This document shows positions 28,252 to 36,291 of a DNA stretch of 64,000 nt, piece after piece. The stretch comes from Akkermansia muciniphila. GTDB lineage: Bacteria > Verrucomicrobiota > Verrucomicrobiia > Verrucomicrobiales > Akkermansiaceae. The stretch's first letter is position 1. Every line of letters begins with the position of its first letter. A program made the translations under genes and the position numbers. The stretch covers positions 1-64,000 of the forward strand of contig CANQLV010000009.1 in the NCBI GenBank assembly GCA_947624785.1, given 5' to 3'. The notes under the pieces are model-generated. The model saw only the letters and a program-made list of their open reading frames with translations, had not been told where the DNA came from and made no database searches.

Positions 28252-29613
28252 TCAGGCTTGGTCTTGAGTATCCGGATCAATAAAATCCTCTATCGTCTCG
28301 GACTTGATCGCGTTATACTCGATGGCCGAAAATCCATAATACGCAGGGTTATAACCGTTCATGTATCGCTGCATAATGCGCGGAGCGCCTATGTCCACAG
28401 TTGTGGCGTTTGTACTGTTGTAAATGTCCAGGTGGCATGCGTTAAATCCTACCGAGTTGTAGGTATGTATGCCCCGCACATTGGCGATGCGTATGCAGCA
28501 GCGATTATCGTAGCCGCCTGTCATTAGCCACAACGTCCCATAATTGTCAGTATCCCAGCCACCGTCACGGTACTGGTGATACACCAGCCCGCTGATGGAT
28601 GCGGGCACGGCTGTGTTGCTGTCAAGGGGTAACAATGCCCTCGTAGTCTTGACAAACTTCCTTCCCGCTGAACGGGAGTAATAAATCTCTCTGACTCTGA
28701 CCCAGTACCCCCTGGCCTCAGAATCTCTTGTGTCAGATATAGTCACATCCAGCACCTCGCCAAAGTGCTCAGCGCTAGTGTGCACCCTAGTGTAATCGTC
28801 AACGTCTCTATCCGTCCTCACCGACACCTGTCCGTCACCCATGCCTAGCGTTATCTTGACAGTGGCTTTATAGGCCGACATCCGGACGGGCAGGGTAAAT
28901 CCGCCAAATTTGCTGTAATTGGCGCGGCCTATAAGAGAGTGATCCAGGCCCATATTGATAGATGACGACTGTCTGGCCGGCACGGTAACCCTCATGAGCT
29001 GCCCCGACACCCGCTCCGTCACGGCAGCATTATTGGTGGTGGTAGTAATCGCAGCATCAAGGTAAATCTGCAGGTTGTATGTCTCGGCCACGGCGGCAAG
29101 CCCGGCAGCATATATCCGGTTGACGGCTGCGGTATCAGTCGCGGCGCCCGCGGCAAGCGGGATGTTGATGCCTCCGTTGGCATTAACCGCATCGGAAAAT
29201 GTTCCGCCCTGAGCCGTTAGCCTGCCGTCCAGCGTCATATTGCCCGCTTCATCCGTCAGCTTGTCCTGCTTGCCGTTCCACGTTTCACGTTCTTTCGCCG
29301 TTATGTGGACTACGGCATCATCCTTGTGTACATTGAAGGAAGACGCGTCGGCTTTTGCAGAAAGAGCGGCAGCATCCGCCTTGGCGTTCCACGCGGCGCG
29401 TTCGTCTTCCATCACATGGATGGCCTTGTTCCCGGTATGCTCGTCAAGGTCTTCCTGAGTGGCAATGAGAATCCCCTTGGCCTTGACCGTGGTTTGATTA
29501 TTCCATGCAGTACGCTCTTCCTCTGTAACATGGGCAGTTCCATTCTCCACATGTTCATTCAGTTCATTCAGAGAAGCTATGAGGGTTCCGTTGATAGAAG
29601 TAATTTTATTCAT
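28252..29613 (-). CDS. phage tail-fibre-like protein (prophage remnant)
   Basis: 453 residues. The N-terminal 110 residues contain three repeats built around HVTEEERTAW / HVMEDERAAWN / HITAKERETWNGKQDKL, a pattern common in phage tail fibres and appendages. A Gly/Ala-rich linker (GRLTAQGGTFSDAVNANGG) leads to a beta-rich C-terminal receptor-binding-like domain without a recognisable enzyme motif. It starts 9 bp after a small minus-strand gene, as in a tail operon. No integrase, capsid or terminase gene is present, so this is a leftover module. Exact receptor unknown. Confidence 0.72.
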   Translation of the reverse strand: MNKITSINGTLIASLNELNEHVENGTAHVTEEERTAWNNQTTVKAKGILIATQEDLDEHTGNKAIHVMEDERAAWNAKADAAALSAKADASSFNVHKDDAVVHITAKERETWNGKQDKLTDEAGNMTLDGRLTAQGGTFSDAVNANGGINIPLAAGAATDTAAVNRIYAAGLAAVAETYNLQIYLDAAITTTTNNAAVTERVSGQLMRVTVPARQSSSINMGLDHSLIGRANYSKFGGFTLPVRMSAYKATVKITLGMGDGQVSVRTDRDVDDYTRVHTSAEHFGEVLDVTISDTRDSEARGYWVRVREIYYSRSAGRKFVKTTRALLPLDSNTAVPASISGLVYHQYRDGGWDTDNYGTLWLMTGGYDNRCCIRIANVRGIHTYNSVGFNACHLDIYNSTNATTVDIGAPRIMQRYMNGYNPAYYGFSAIEYNAIKSETIEDFIDPDTQDQA

Positions 29614-29622
29614 GATTATTTC

Positions 29623-29841
29623 TTATTGTTTGTTGCGAAGTGGCTGAACAACGCCGCTGCCGCCCCGTCCACCATCGTGAACTCCGAAAATCCTGGCTGG
29701 TGAAAAATCCGGCCCTTTCTGGGCTGTGGCTGCTTCCACGGCCAAAATGACGGTATCCATAGATTCCAGAGATATTTCCCTTTCCTCCAAAGTCGAGCTG
29801 ATGATCTGCTCCAGCCGCAACCGGACAAGAAACGCCTTCAT
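29623..29841 (-). CDS. small phage tail-module protein
   Basis: 72 residues (MKAFLVRLRLEQIISSTLEE and so on). It is chosen over the overlapping 84-codon frame because it has a balanced amino-acid composition and its ATG overlaps the stop of the upstream reading frame (ATGA). It is followed 9 bp later by the tail-fibre-like gene. No known domain recognised. Inference: tail assembly or attachment accessory protein. Confidence 0.5.
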   Translation of the reverse strand: MKAFLVRLRLEQIISSTLEEREISLESMDTVILAVEAATAQKGPDFSPARIFGVHDGGRGGSGVVQPLRNKQ

Positions 29842-30065
29842 TCGTCGGATAGAACGGCAACGCGTGCTGCCACTTCGTTGAAAGTTTCTACCTGTTCCTG
29901 GAAAATATCATCCTGTGAAAAGCGTCGAGACTGAACGAAGCCGTTCCTGTCCGGGAATACGGCCGTCAGGATAATCTTCCTATAGAAGTTGAAGTGTCCC
30001 TGCCCCTACCTCCCACGCGCCACGATTGCAGAGCCGGCGGATATGTTAGCCGTTAATGCAAGCAT
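29838..30065 (-). pseudogene. phage gene interrupted by an in-frame amber codon
   Basis: From ATG 30065 the frame reads MLALTANISAGSAIVARGR, then TAG at 30008-30006. It continues in the same frame as GQGHFNFYRKIILTAVFPDR and on to ...EVAARVAVLSDE and a TGA that overlaps the next start. One base change (TGG to TAG) would explain the break. Alternatively the upstream part is unrelated and only the 3' half is phage-derived. The fragment marks the outer edge of the prophage remnant. Confidence 0.5.
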
Positions 30066-30248
30066 GGTAAGCGGAAAAACATTTGGGGCGCTTCCTTTTT
30101 ACATGGGCCGCCTGGTTGCTTCCTTGAGAAACCGAGCATCCTTCTTCCTGTTGAAGCACACCGGAGCAAGACCCAAACTTCCATTCGCCCGGTTTCCGCT
30201 TCTCTTTCCCCGTGTTCCCCCGTGGAGAGGTATCCGATAGGCCCCATG

Positions 30249-32213
30249 TTAAAGCAAATCCAGTTCCGCAACAGCCGCTTTACGTGCTCCCCCGGCTCCC
30301 TTTTTAGCGCTGAATTTGACGAATCTAGCTTCAGAGGGCGCAAAATTGACTTCCTGTTCCACCGGGTTGTTGACGATATTGCCGAAACGGCCGGAAGCCA
30401 CCGGCTTCCCCCACGTTTTGCCGTCCCTGCTGAGACGGATATCATACATTTCAATATGGCCCGGGCCACCCTCCATCACAGGCGTATATATCAACCCGGC
30501 AATTTTCTGCGCTTTTCCCGTATCAATAATAATGTCACATCCCTGGGGAGGCAGGCCAATTTCCGCATAAGTATCCGTTTTTCCGTCTTTCAGCCGCTCC
30601 AACTGGGCAGCGGGAAGGTTTTTCCCGGCAACGGTTATTTTCCATTCCTTCCTGTCCAGTTTCCGGACGGCTTCCGGTTTGTCCTCCGTTGAGAAAGGAG
30701 CCAGGTAATACAAGGATAAATTGCTGAATGAAACGGATTTGCGGGAATCCAGGAAGCGTATCTTCAATTGATCAGCCTTCACCGCTTTCGGCAGCCTGAT
30801 CATTTTACGGAATCCGATGGTGGTACTTTCAGCCATGGGTTTCCATTGGCCGTCCAGCCACGCATCCACGGCAAAGCGCTCCACACGCTGGCCGTAGTCA
30901 CGGACATTTTCCTGAAGCTTGATTACGTTGAATTCTTTTTCTCCGGGCAGCTGGATTTCAACCTCCGCCCGGGTGGTGCCATCGGCAGTGGCCCAGCCTG
31001 TAAAAGGGTTGTCGTCAAACAAGAGTCCGGAGTCCGGATTTCCGGACCACCCGGAAAGGGCTTTCGCCCGGGCTCCCCTGGCCAAGTCGTTTTTTTTCAT
31101 CTTTTCAATCACCCGCCCGAATTGAATCATCCTCCTGGCGTCCGCCTCCGGAATGATTCCTTCCCTATTGGGAGAGAGATTGGGAAGAACATTGGAGTTT
31201 TGCCCGACCGTTGAAAAGTAACAGTCCACCAGGTAATCAAGGGATTTGACGGATTTGTCGTCGCGCTCATGGTAAAACCAGCCTTTGCGGATGGGAAGGC
31301 CTGCCCGTGAAGGGTACCAGACGAGCTGCTTTTTCCCCGCCAGGCTGTCAATGGAACCCAGATTCCTGTCTTTGGCCCGAATCCCCACATTATTTCCGCC
31401 AAACAGGCGTGAGGAAGCCGTAACCCCCTGGACGCACCATTCCGTTTCCCGCCCGCGCCCCATCTCGTTCCCGCCCCACCGGACATCAGGAGCCGCCCCG
31501 GAAAGAAGAACGTCAGGCTGCAATTCCCTGGCCTTTTTAAAGATCCTCTCCCAGTCGAAGGGAGTCTGTTTCCCGTTGATTTTGCTATCCACCCCGGCGC
31601 CGTCAAACCATAAAAGATAAACCGGGCCGTAATTGGTCAGCAGTTCTTCCAGTTGCTTGACATAGAAATCATTGTACTTTTCCGTCCCAAAGCTTTTTTC
31701 ATGCATGTCCCACGGGGAAAGGTAGATGCAGAATTTCATGCCCAGTTCCCGGCAGGCCGCGGAGACTTCCCTGACCAGGTCACCCTTTCCTCCCTTGTAG
31801 GGAGAACGGGAAATATTGTGATCCGTCCATTTGGTGGGCCACATGCAGAACCCGTCATGATGCTTCGCCACAAAGATCACTCCCGTTACGCCGGCATCCT
31901 TAAACGTTTTTACCCAGGAACGGGCGTCCAGCCGGGAAGGATTGAAGATTCCGGGGTCCTCCTTTCCGGTTCCCCATTCCACGCCGGTAAACGTGTTCAT
32001 GCCGAAATGGATGAAGCCCAGCATTTCCCGCTGCTGGTAATCCAGTTGGCGGCCGGACGGCCTTACCTGGACCGCCATATCCAACAGCTTTCCCCGGGAA
32101 GCCTGTTCCGGCACCGTGACGGATATGCCTTCCTTTCCTTTTCCATACGCAACAGCCGGATAACCCAGCAAGCCACAGAGCAACAGGGCGCGAAGTTGAA
32201 TAAAGGGAGTCAT
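30249..32213 (-). CDS. secreted alpha-L-fucosidase (GH29)
   Basis: 654 residues. A signal peptide covers residues 1-23 (LRALLLCGLLGYPAVAYG). The GH29 catalytic domain (about 55-400) has GFIHFGMNTFTG, AKHHDGFCMWPT, FCIYLSPWDMHE and YLLWFDGAG, where Asp204 is the expected nucleophile. The C-terminal third contains a discoidin-like (F5/8 type C) sequence around DDNPFTGWAT and a second beta-rich module. The enzyme should release terminal L-fucose from mucin glycans or host oligosaccharides, outside the cytoplasm. It is a single gene, divergent from an HTH regulator 188 bp away that might control it (inference). Confidence 0.93.
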   Translation of the reverse strand: MTPFIQLRALLLCGLLGYPAVAYGKGKEGISVTVPEQASRGKLLDMAVQVRPSGRQLDYQQREMLGFIHFGMNTFTGVEWGTGKEDPGIFNPSRLDARSWVKTFKDAGVTGVIFVAKHHDGFCMWPTKWTDHNISRSPYKGGKGDLVREVSAACRELGMKFCIYLSPWDMHEKSFGTEKYNDFYVKQLEELLTNYGPVYLLWFDGAGVDSKINGKQTPFDWERIFKKARELQPDVLLSGAAPDVRWGGNEMGRGRETEWCVQGVTASSRLFGGNNVGIRAKDRNLGSIDSLAGKKQLVWYPSRAGLPIRKGWFYHERDDKSVKSLDYLVDCYFSTVGQNSNVLPNLSPNREGIIPEADARRMIQFGRVIEKMKKNDLARGARAKALSGWSGNPDSGLLFDDNPFTGWATADGTTRAEVEIQLPGEKEFNVIKLQENVRDYGQRVERFAVDAWLDGQWKPMAESTTIGFRKMIRLPKAVKADQLKIRFLDSRKSVSFSNLSLYYLAPFSTEDKPEAVRKLDRKEWKITVAGKNLPAAQLERLKDGKTDTYAEIGLPPQGCDIIIDTGKAQKIAGLIYTPVMEGGPGHIEMYDIRLSRDGKTWGKPVASGRFGNIVNNPVEQEVNFAPSEARFVKFSAKKGAGGARKAAVAELDLL

Positions 32214-32304
32214 TTTTTTAAATCAAGAAGAGGTTTTCATTTAGTTGGATTTTGAGAATACCCCGTTAACAATAATATTCTTTCATCCCTTTCCTATCGC
32301 AATC

Positions 32305-32352
32305 CGCAATAATCATTATTTGCGAGTTATTAACATAACAAATGCGAATAAC
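32305..32352. promoter_or_regulatory. TTATTTGCG-type repeats in divergent promoter region
   Basis: CGCAATAAT (32305-32313) and ATTATTTGCG (32315-32324) form a near-palindrome; a third related inverted copy ATGCGAATAA follows at 32342. They lie between the fucosidase and HTH gene starts, where an operator would be expected. Factor identity is inference. Confidence 0.35.
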
Positions 32353-32401
32353 ACAAGCTCTTTCTTCCTATGCACAGGATTCTATTTGATAATTTCTTCG
32401 C

Positions 32402-32752
32402 ATGTTTACGAGCAATTCCCAGCCCCAAGCGGATTATGTGGACACCAGGAAACTAGGCCAGTGGCTCAATGAACATTCCATCAGCCGGGCTGAAATTGCC
32501 AGGGCTCTTGGCGTCCAGACGACGGTGGTTCACAATTGGTTTGCCCGTCAAAGGATCCCCAGGAACGCGCAGGCCTCATTACGCCATTTGATGAATGCCG
32601 GATACCCTTCGGAATTGGAATCTCAAATTGCCGTTCGAATGAAAAATTCCATTCTGAATGACGTTGTGAAGCGGGCCGTCAGAAAGGGCTTGTCCGTGGA
32701 AGAATGGATATTGAGCGCGGTGGAGGAGAAGTTGGAAAAGGATCATCAATAG
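32402..32752 (+). CDS. small HTH DNA-binding protein
   Basis: 116 residues. A helix-turn-helix is visible at about residues 28-50 (SRAEIARALGVQTTVVHNWF), in Cro/XRE style. The C-terminal half is helical and charged (VVKRAVRKGLSVEEWILSAV). No ligand domain. It is transcribed away from the fucosidase gene with repeat motifs in between. It could be a local regulator or a phage-type repressor. Target unknown. Confidence 0.65.
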   Translation: MFTSNSQPQADYVDTRKLGQWLNEHSISRAEIARALGVQTTVVHNWFARQRIPRNAQASLRHLMNAGYPSELESQIAVRMKNSILNDVVKRAVRKGLSVEEWILSAVEEKLEKDHQ

Positions 32753-32775
32753 AGGCACATCTGAAAAGATAATGT

Positions 32776-32791
32776 CTGCTCAAGCGAGCAG
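32776..32791. terminator. weak hairpin between convergent genes
   Basis: CTGCTC-AAGC-GAGCAG stem-loop between the HTH gene and the end of the exopolysaccharide locus. T-rich sequence is present on both sides but no clean T-run. Confidence 0.3.
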
Positions 32792-32836
32792 GTTCCCATT
32801 TTCCCGATCAGAAGGCACAGGAAAAACAGAAGACCG

Positions 32837-33979
32837 CTAAAGACGGGGTTCATTCATGGAGGCGGAGCGGAGGGGGCCGGCGATAAACTTTTCCTTTTTC
32901 TTCCCGTGAGCCGCCGGATTTTTCTGCCTTTGGGCAAAGATCAGGTATTCCCAACCGGGGTAATGCCGGACCACCCGCCGATGAAGAAAGAATGCTCCTG
33001 AAAATACCAGGACCGCAGCAACCAGGGCGGAAAGGATTCCCTCAGGGAGAATTTTTGACAGGAGCGGCATCAAGTAGGGCAGGACCAGGCAATGGACGGC
33101 ATAAATGAAGAAGAAGAGGGGAGCACATGCCCGCGCAATGTTGCGAAAGAACGTCTTTTCCGTCAGCAGGACGCACAGGGAGCCCAGTCCCAGAATTCCG
33201 GGAATCCAGCAAGGTATGGTGTGCAGGGTTTCCGTGGAGATGACGCCGCCATGGTTCAACCACGCTATTGCCGCCCACGCGGGAAGGGAAATATAACCTG
33301 TTTTTTTCAGGAACAGCTTGATTTCGCCCAGCGTCAGGGAGGAAAGGCAGAATCCCAGCATGAAAAAAGCCAAGGCGTCCGCCCACGGAACCCGCGGAGG
33401 GTCGGAAAACAGCGCGTTGAGCTCCGGAAACAGCACCACGGAGAAGAGAACGGCTATCGTCGCGGGAATCAGCAGCTTCCTTTTTCCGAGGACGAATAAA
33501 AGCGGGGAGAGCATGCTCAGCGCCATCACGTATTTCAGGAACCACAAGGGGCCGTCGTAAGGAAAGGTGGTTCCCAATCCCGTCAGCTTCCAGGGCAGGA
33601 TGCTCCAGTCCCACGCGCTTGAATGGCCCAGGCTTGAATAAATCCAATGCCTGAAGAACGCTTCCAGAAAAGCCGCCCCGTTCCATGCCAGATAAAATAG
33701 AACATACCTGCACGGGGAATGGCGCCAGTCGAACATTTTCCTGCGTCCCACAAAGTAGGCCGCCGCCATGAACAGAAAGGGCACCCGCTGGAAGAAGAGA
33801 GGGAATTCCACCCCATTTCCCGCAGCATGAAAAAGGACGATGAAGAACAGGCCCGCCACCCTGCCCAGGTCAAGCCAGCATTCCCTCGGAGGCGCTCCGG
33901 GAACACTCCCCGGACGGGCGGCCCGTTCCTTTTCCGGCTCCCCGGCGTGACGGCATTCCTCAAGCATGGATATTTTCAT
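32837..33979 (-). CDS. acyltransferase-3 family membrane protein
   Basis: 380 residues, about ten membrane segments. Residues 36-60 (LDLGRVAGLFFIVLFHAAGN) match the N-terminal pattern of the acyltransferase-3 family, whose histidine follows the first helix. DGPLWFLKYVMALSMLSPLL also fits. Such proteins O-acetylate or succinylate sugars. It is the last gene of the exopolysaccharide locus, 12 bp after the cytidylyltransferase-kinase gene, so polymer decoration is likely (inference). ATG 33967 is an alternative start. Confidence 0.8.
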   Translation of the reverse strand: MKISMLEECRHAGEPEKERAARPGSVPGAPPRECWLDLGRVAGLFFIVLFHAAGNGVEFPLFFQRVPFLFMAAAYFVGRRKMFDWRHSPCRYVLFYLAWNGAAFLEAFFRHWIYSSLGHSSAWDWSILPWKLTGLGTTFPYDGPLWFLKYVMALSMLSPLLFVLGKRKLLIPATIAVLFSVVLFPELNALFSDPPRVPWADALAFFMLGFCLSSLTLGEIKLFLKKTGYISLPAWAAIAWLNHGGVISTETLHTIPCWIPGILGLGSLCVLLTEKTFFRNIARACAPLFFFIYAVHCLVLPYLMPLLSKILPEGILSALVAAVLVFSGAFFLHRRVVRHYPGWEYLIFAQRQKNPAAHGKKKEKFIAGPLRSASMNEPRL

Positions 33980-33991
33980 TCCGGCAAAGAA

Positions 33992-35083
33992 TCAGAACGG
34001 GCTTTTGCAATACGGTTCCACGGCCCTCATGCCGTCATGAACCCGCACCGCCTCATCCCTGTCCTCCCGGGAAGCGAACAGGTACAGGGCATATCCGCCG
34101 AATCCGCCTCCCAGGTATTTCTTCGCCAGTTCCTCCCCCAGGGCTGGAAGGGGAGCCATTCCCTCCTGGAGCTGCACGCTATGGTAGAGCGCCACTCCGG
34201 CCGCCAGTTCATGAATGCTGCGCTCCATCACTCCGGCGCGGGCAATCAGGGAAGACTGGGCGATGCGGGCATAGTCCCTGCACCCGTCAGCCATTCCCGG
34301 CGTATCATGGTCATGCCCGGTGTGGAAGACCGCCATTTTCCCAGCCAGAAAGTCACCGGAGCTCTTGATGTCCAGCACGGGAACGGCGCCGGAACGCCAG
34401 ACGCACAACCCCGTTTCCGCAATCACGGCCGGGTCCTGCCAGCCAACCCCCAGGGCAAGTTCCGACTGGACGGGGTCCCTGCCCTGCAGCATGGCCCAGG
34501 CTCCGCTGCCTCCCAGTCCGGCACGGAGTTCATAGGGCCAGTGGTCCAGGGAGACAAACGGACTGATGGCACAGTTGACAATGTACGCCCCCTGCCGCGC
34601 ATGCCTGGGAACGTCCAGCCAGCCCCCCGCAAAGTCCACGCGCAGGGGAACGCTGAGCGGGGCCTTGATTCTGTTCACCAACTGAGTGGTGGAAATCTGT
34701 TCGGAACAGGGAGGCGTTTTGGGAAGCACCACATACCGCGCTCCAATCCTTGCGCACAATTCCCTTTTAAGGCCTCCGTAACAGTCATCTTCCGTAACGG
34801 CCAGGATATCGGGCCGTTCTTTCAGGAAAACGTGTTTAAAATCCATTCCCGGCTCCAGATTTTCTCCGCAGACCACCTTGTCCACCATGCACAGGCTTTC
34901 CAGAATCACTTTTTTATGGTCGTCCGGGATGGATGGTTTTCTGCGCTTGCGTTTCCAGAGCACCTGCCCGGAAGCGAAGGAGACGATGAGGAAATCCCCC
35001 AGCGAACGCGCTTCGCGGAAGAACTGGATATGCCCGGCATGAATGATATCGTAAAAACCGGAGACGAATATTTTGGTAGCCAT
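33992..35083 (-). CDS. cytidylyltransferase-GHMP kinase fusion
   Basis: 363 residues, two domains. Residues 1-138 are a cytidylyltransferase-type nucleotidyltransferase: FYDIIHAGH with HAGH at 15-18, and QISTT ending at 133. Residues about 145-363 are a compact GHMP-type sugar kinase: PLRVDFAGGWLDVP (146-159), GLGGSGAWAML (189-199) and YLGGGFGGYALYLF (323-336). The gap between the first two kinase motifs is only about 30 residues, shorter than usual, and the whole kinase is about 220 residues. Inference: a single enzyme that phosphorylates a sugar and activates it as a nucleotide derivative for the surrounding polysaccharide pathway. Substrate and nucleotide are not determinable. Confidence 0.78.
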   Translation of the reverse strand: MATKIFVSGFYDIIHAGHIQFFREARSLGDFLIVSFASGQVLWKRKRRKPSIPDDHKKVILESLCMVDKVVCGENLEPGMDFKHVFLKERPDILAVTEDDCYGGLKRELCARIGARYVVLPKTPPCSEQISTTQLVNRIKAPLSVPLRVDFAGGWLDVPRHARQGAYIVNCAISPFVSLDHWPYELRAGLGGSGAWAMLQGRDPVQSELALGVGWQDPAVIAETGLCVWRSGAVPVLDIKSSGDFLAGKMAVFHTGHDHDTPGMADGCRDYARIAQSSLIARAGVMERSIHELAAGVALYHSVQLQEGMAPLPALGEELAKKYLGGGFGGYALYLFASREDRDEAVRVHDGMRAVEPYCKSPF

Positions 35084-35133
35084 GGTTGAAATGTATCAAG
35101 GTGTGGATGTTGCTGTATGGAGAGGGGTAAACA

Positions 35134-36291
35134 TTAAACCGGCGCGGCGGAAACCGCTGGATGGGAGAAACCCGCCTCCCACTCCAGAGCCATTGTTTCC
35201 AATTCCCGACACCCTTCCACATAGTCCTCAAAGAGAACCGGATATTGCGGCAAAAGCAGCGGGAGGTCCTCCGGAACGTTAATTTGATGCCGCCTTCCCA
35301 GTTTTTTCCTTACCAGGCGCTGGAGTTCGCAAAAAGCCATCGGCACCAGGCTGGCGTTGGACGGCAGGTTCCAGAACCCGGCATCGTCGCTCACAATGAC
35401 GAATTTCCTGCCCTCTTCCCTGCCCCAGGCCGCCAGCAGGTCACCCATGTTGCCGGGAAGCCGGCCGAAACAGGAGACCAGGGTGCAGGGAAGAGAGGAT
35501 GCCTTTTCTCCCATTCCGGAGGAGGCAGACGGCCTGGCCGCCTTTTGCCGTTGTTTTTCACGGATAAAAATCCAGGGCAGAATAGAGATTATTTTCCAGC
35601 AGCGTTTCATTTGCTTGCGGGGTTCATTGAAAATGCGGTAGAGAAATTCCAGCCTGCAGTCCACCATCCAGGCGGGGGCCCTTCTGATATGCCGCCCGGA
35701 GGCGAAGTTAAAGACGGCTCCCACGGCCACCATAACCCCCCGCTGAAGATGGGGGCACAGCCTGTTCATGAATATTTCCTGCTTGGGAGCGCCCAGTGAA
35801 ACCCAGACGATGTCCGGCAGGTATTCATTGATGCGCCCGGCAATAGCCGCGTAGTCAAATTCATCCACAGGGCAGAACGGCAATTCCTCAAAAGGCATGC
35901 TCTTCACGCGGGGGTCTTCCCCTTCCAGGGTCCGGCGCAGGGCATCCAGCGTGTCGCGGTTCCCCCCCAGGAACATCATTCTGTATTTTTTCATGCCGAT
36001 GGCGTCGCTGAAAATCTGGGCGCCGCAGTATTGGGGCCTGTCCGCATGCAGCAGCCATTTCAGGTAGACGGGCACCCAGCCGCTGTCGCAAATGGTCAGG
36101 AGCGCTCCATTCAGCACATTCCTGTATTCCCGGTTGCGCTGTACCTCGGAAAGCACATGGCCGTCCGCCACGCAGATGTATCCCGCGCCCCCGGAACGGA
36201 GCACTTCGTCCATGCGCAGGAAAACGCGTTCACGGTCAAATTCATATCTGATGTTGAAATAGGTCTCCATACGGTTTTCACTCATGGTCAA
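35134..36291 (-). CDS. WecG/TagA/CpsF glycosyltransferase with extra C-terminal domain
   Basis: 385 residues. Residues about 10-245 are the WecG/TagA/CpsF family: YICVADGHVLSEVQ, VWVSLGAPKQEIFM (GAPKQE at 167-172) and VAVGAVFNFASGRHIRRAPAWM in two parts. After a basic linker, residues 268-370 form a second domain (TLVSCFGRLPGNMGDLLAAW, then VIVSDDAGFW and LFEDYVEG) resembling the start of DUF6625-type glycan proteins. WecG-type enzymes add ManNAcA or similar to a lipid-linked sugar in the cytoplasm. The start overlaps the upstream GT stop by 4 bp. The fusion is unusual. Confidence 0.8.
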   Translation of the reverse strand: MTMSENRMETYFNIRYEFDRERVFLRMDEVLRSGGAGYICVADGHVLSEVQRNREYRNVLNGALLTICDSGWVPVYLKWLLHADRPQYCGAQIFSDAIGMKKYRMMFLGGNRDTLDALRRTLEGEDPRVKSMPFEELPFCPVDEFDYAAIAGRINEYLPDIVWVSLGAPKQEIFMNRLCPHLQRGVMVAVGAVFNFASGRHIRRAPAWMVDCRLEFLYRIFNEPRKQMKRCWKIISILPWIFIREKQRQKAARPSASSGMGEKASSLPCTLVSCFGRLPGNMGDLLAAWGREEGRKFVIVSDDAGFWNLPSNASLVPMAFCELQRLVRKKLGRRHQINVPEDLPLLLPQYPVLFEDYVEGCRELETMALEWEAGFSHPAVSAAPV

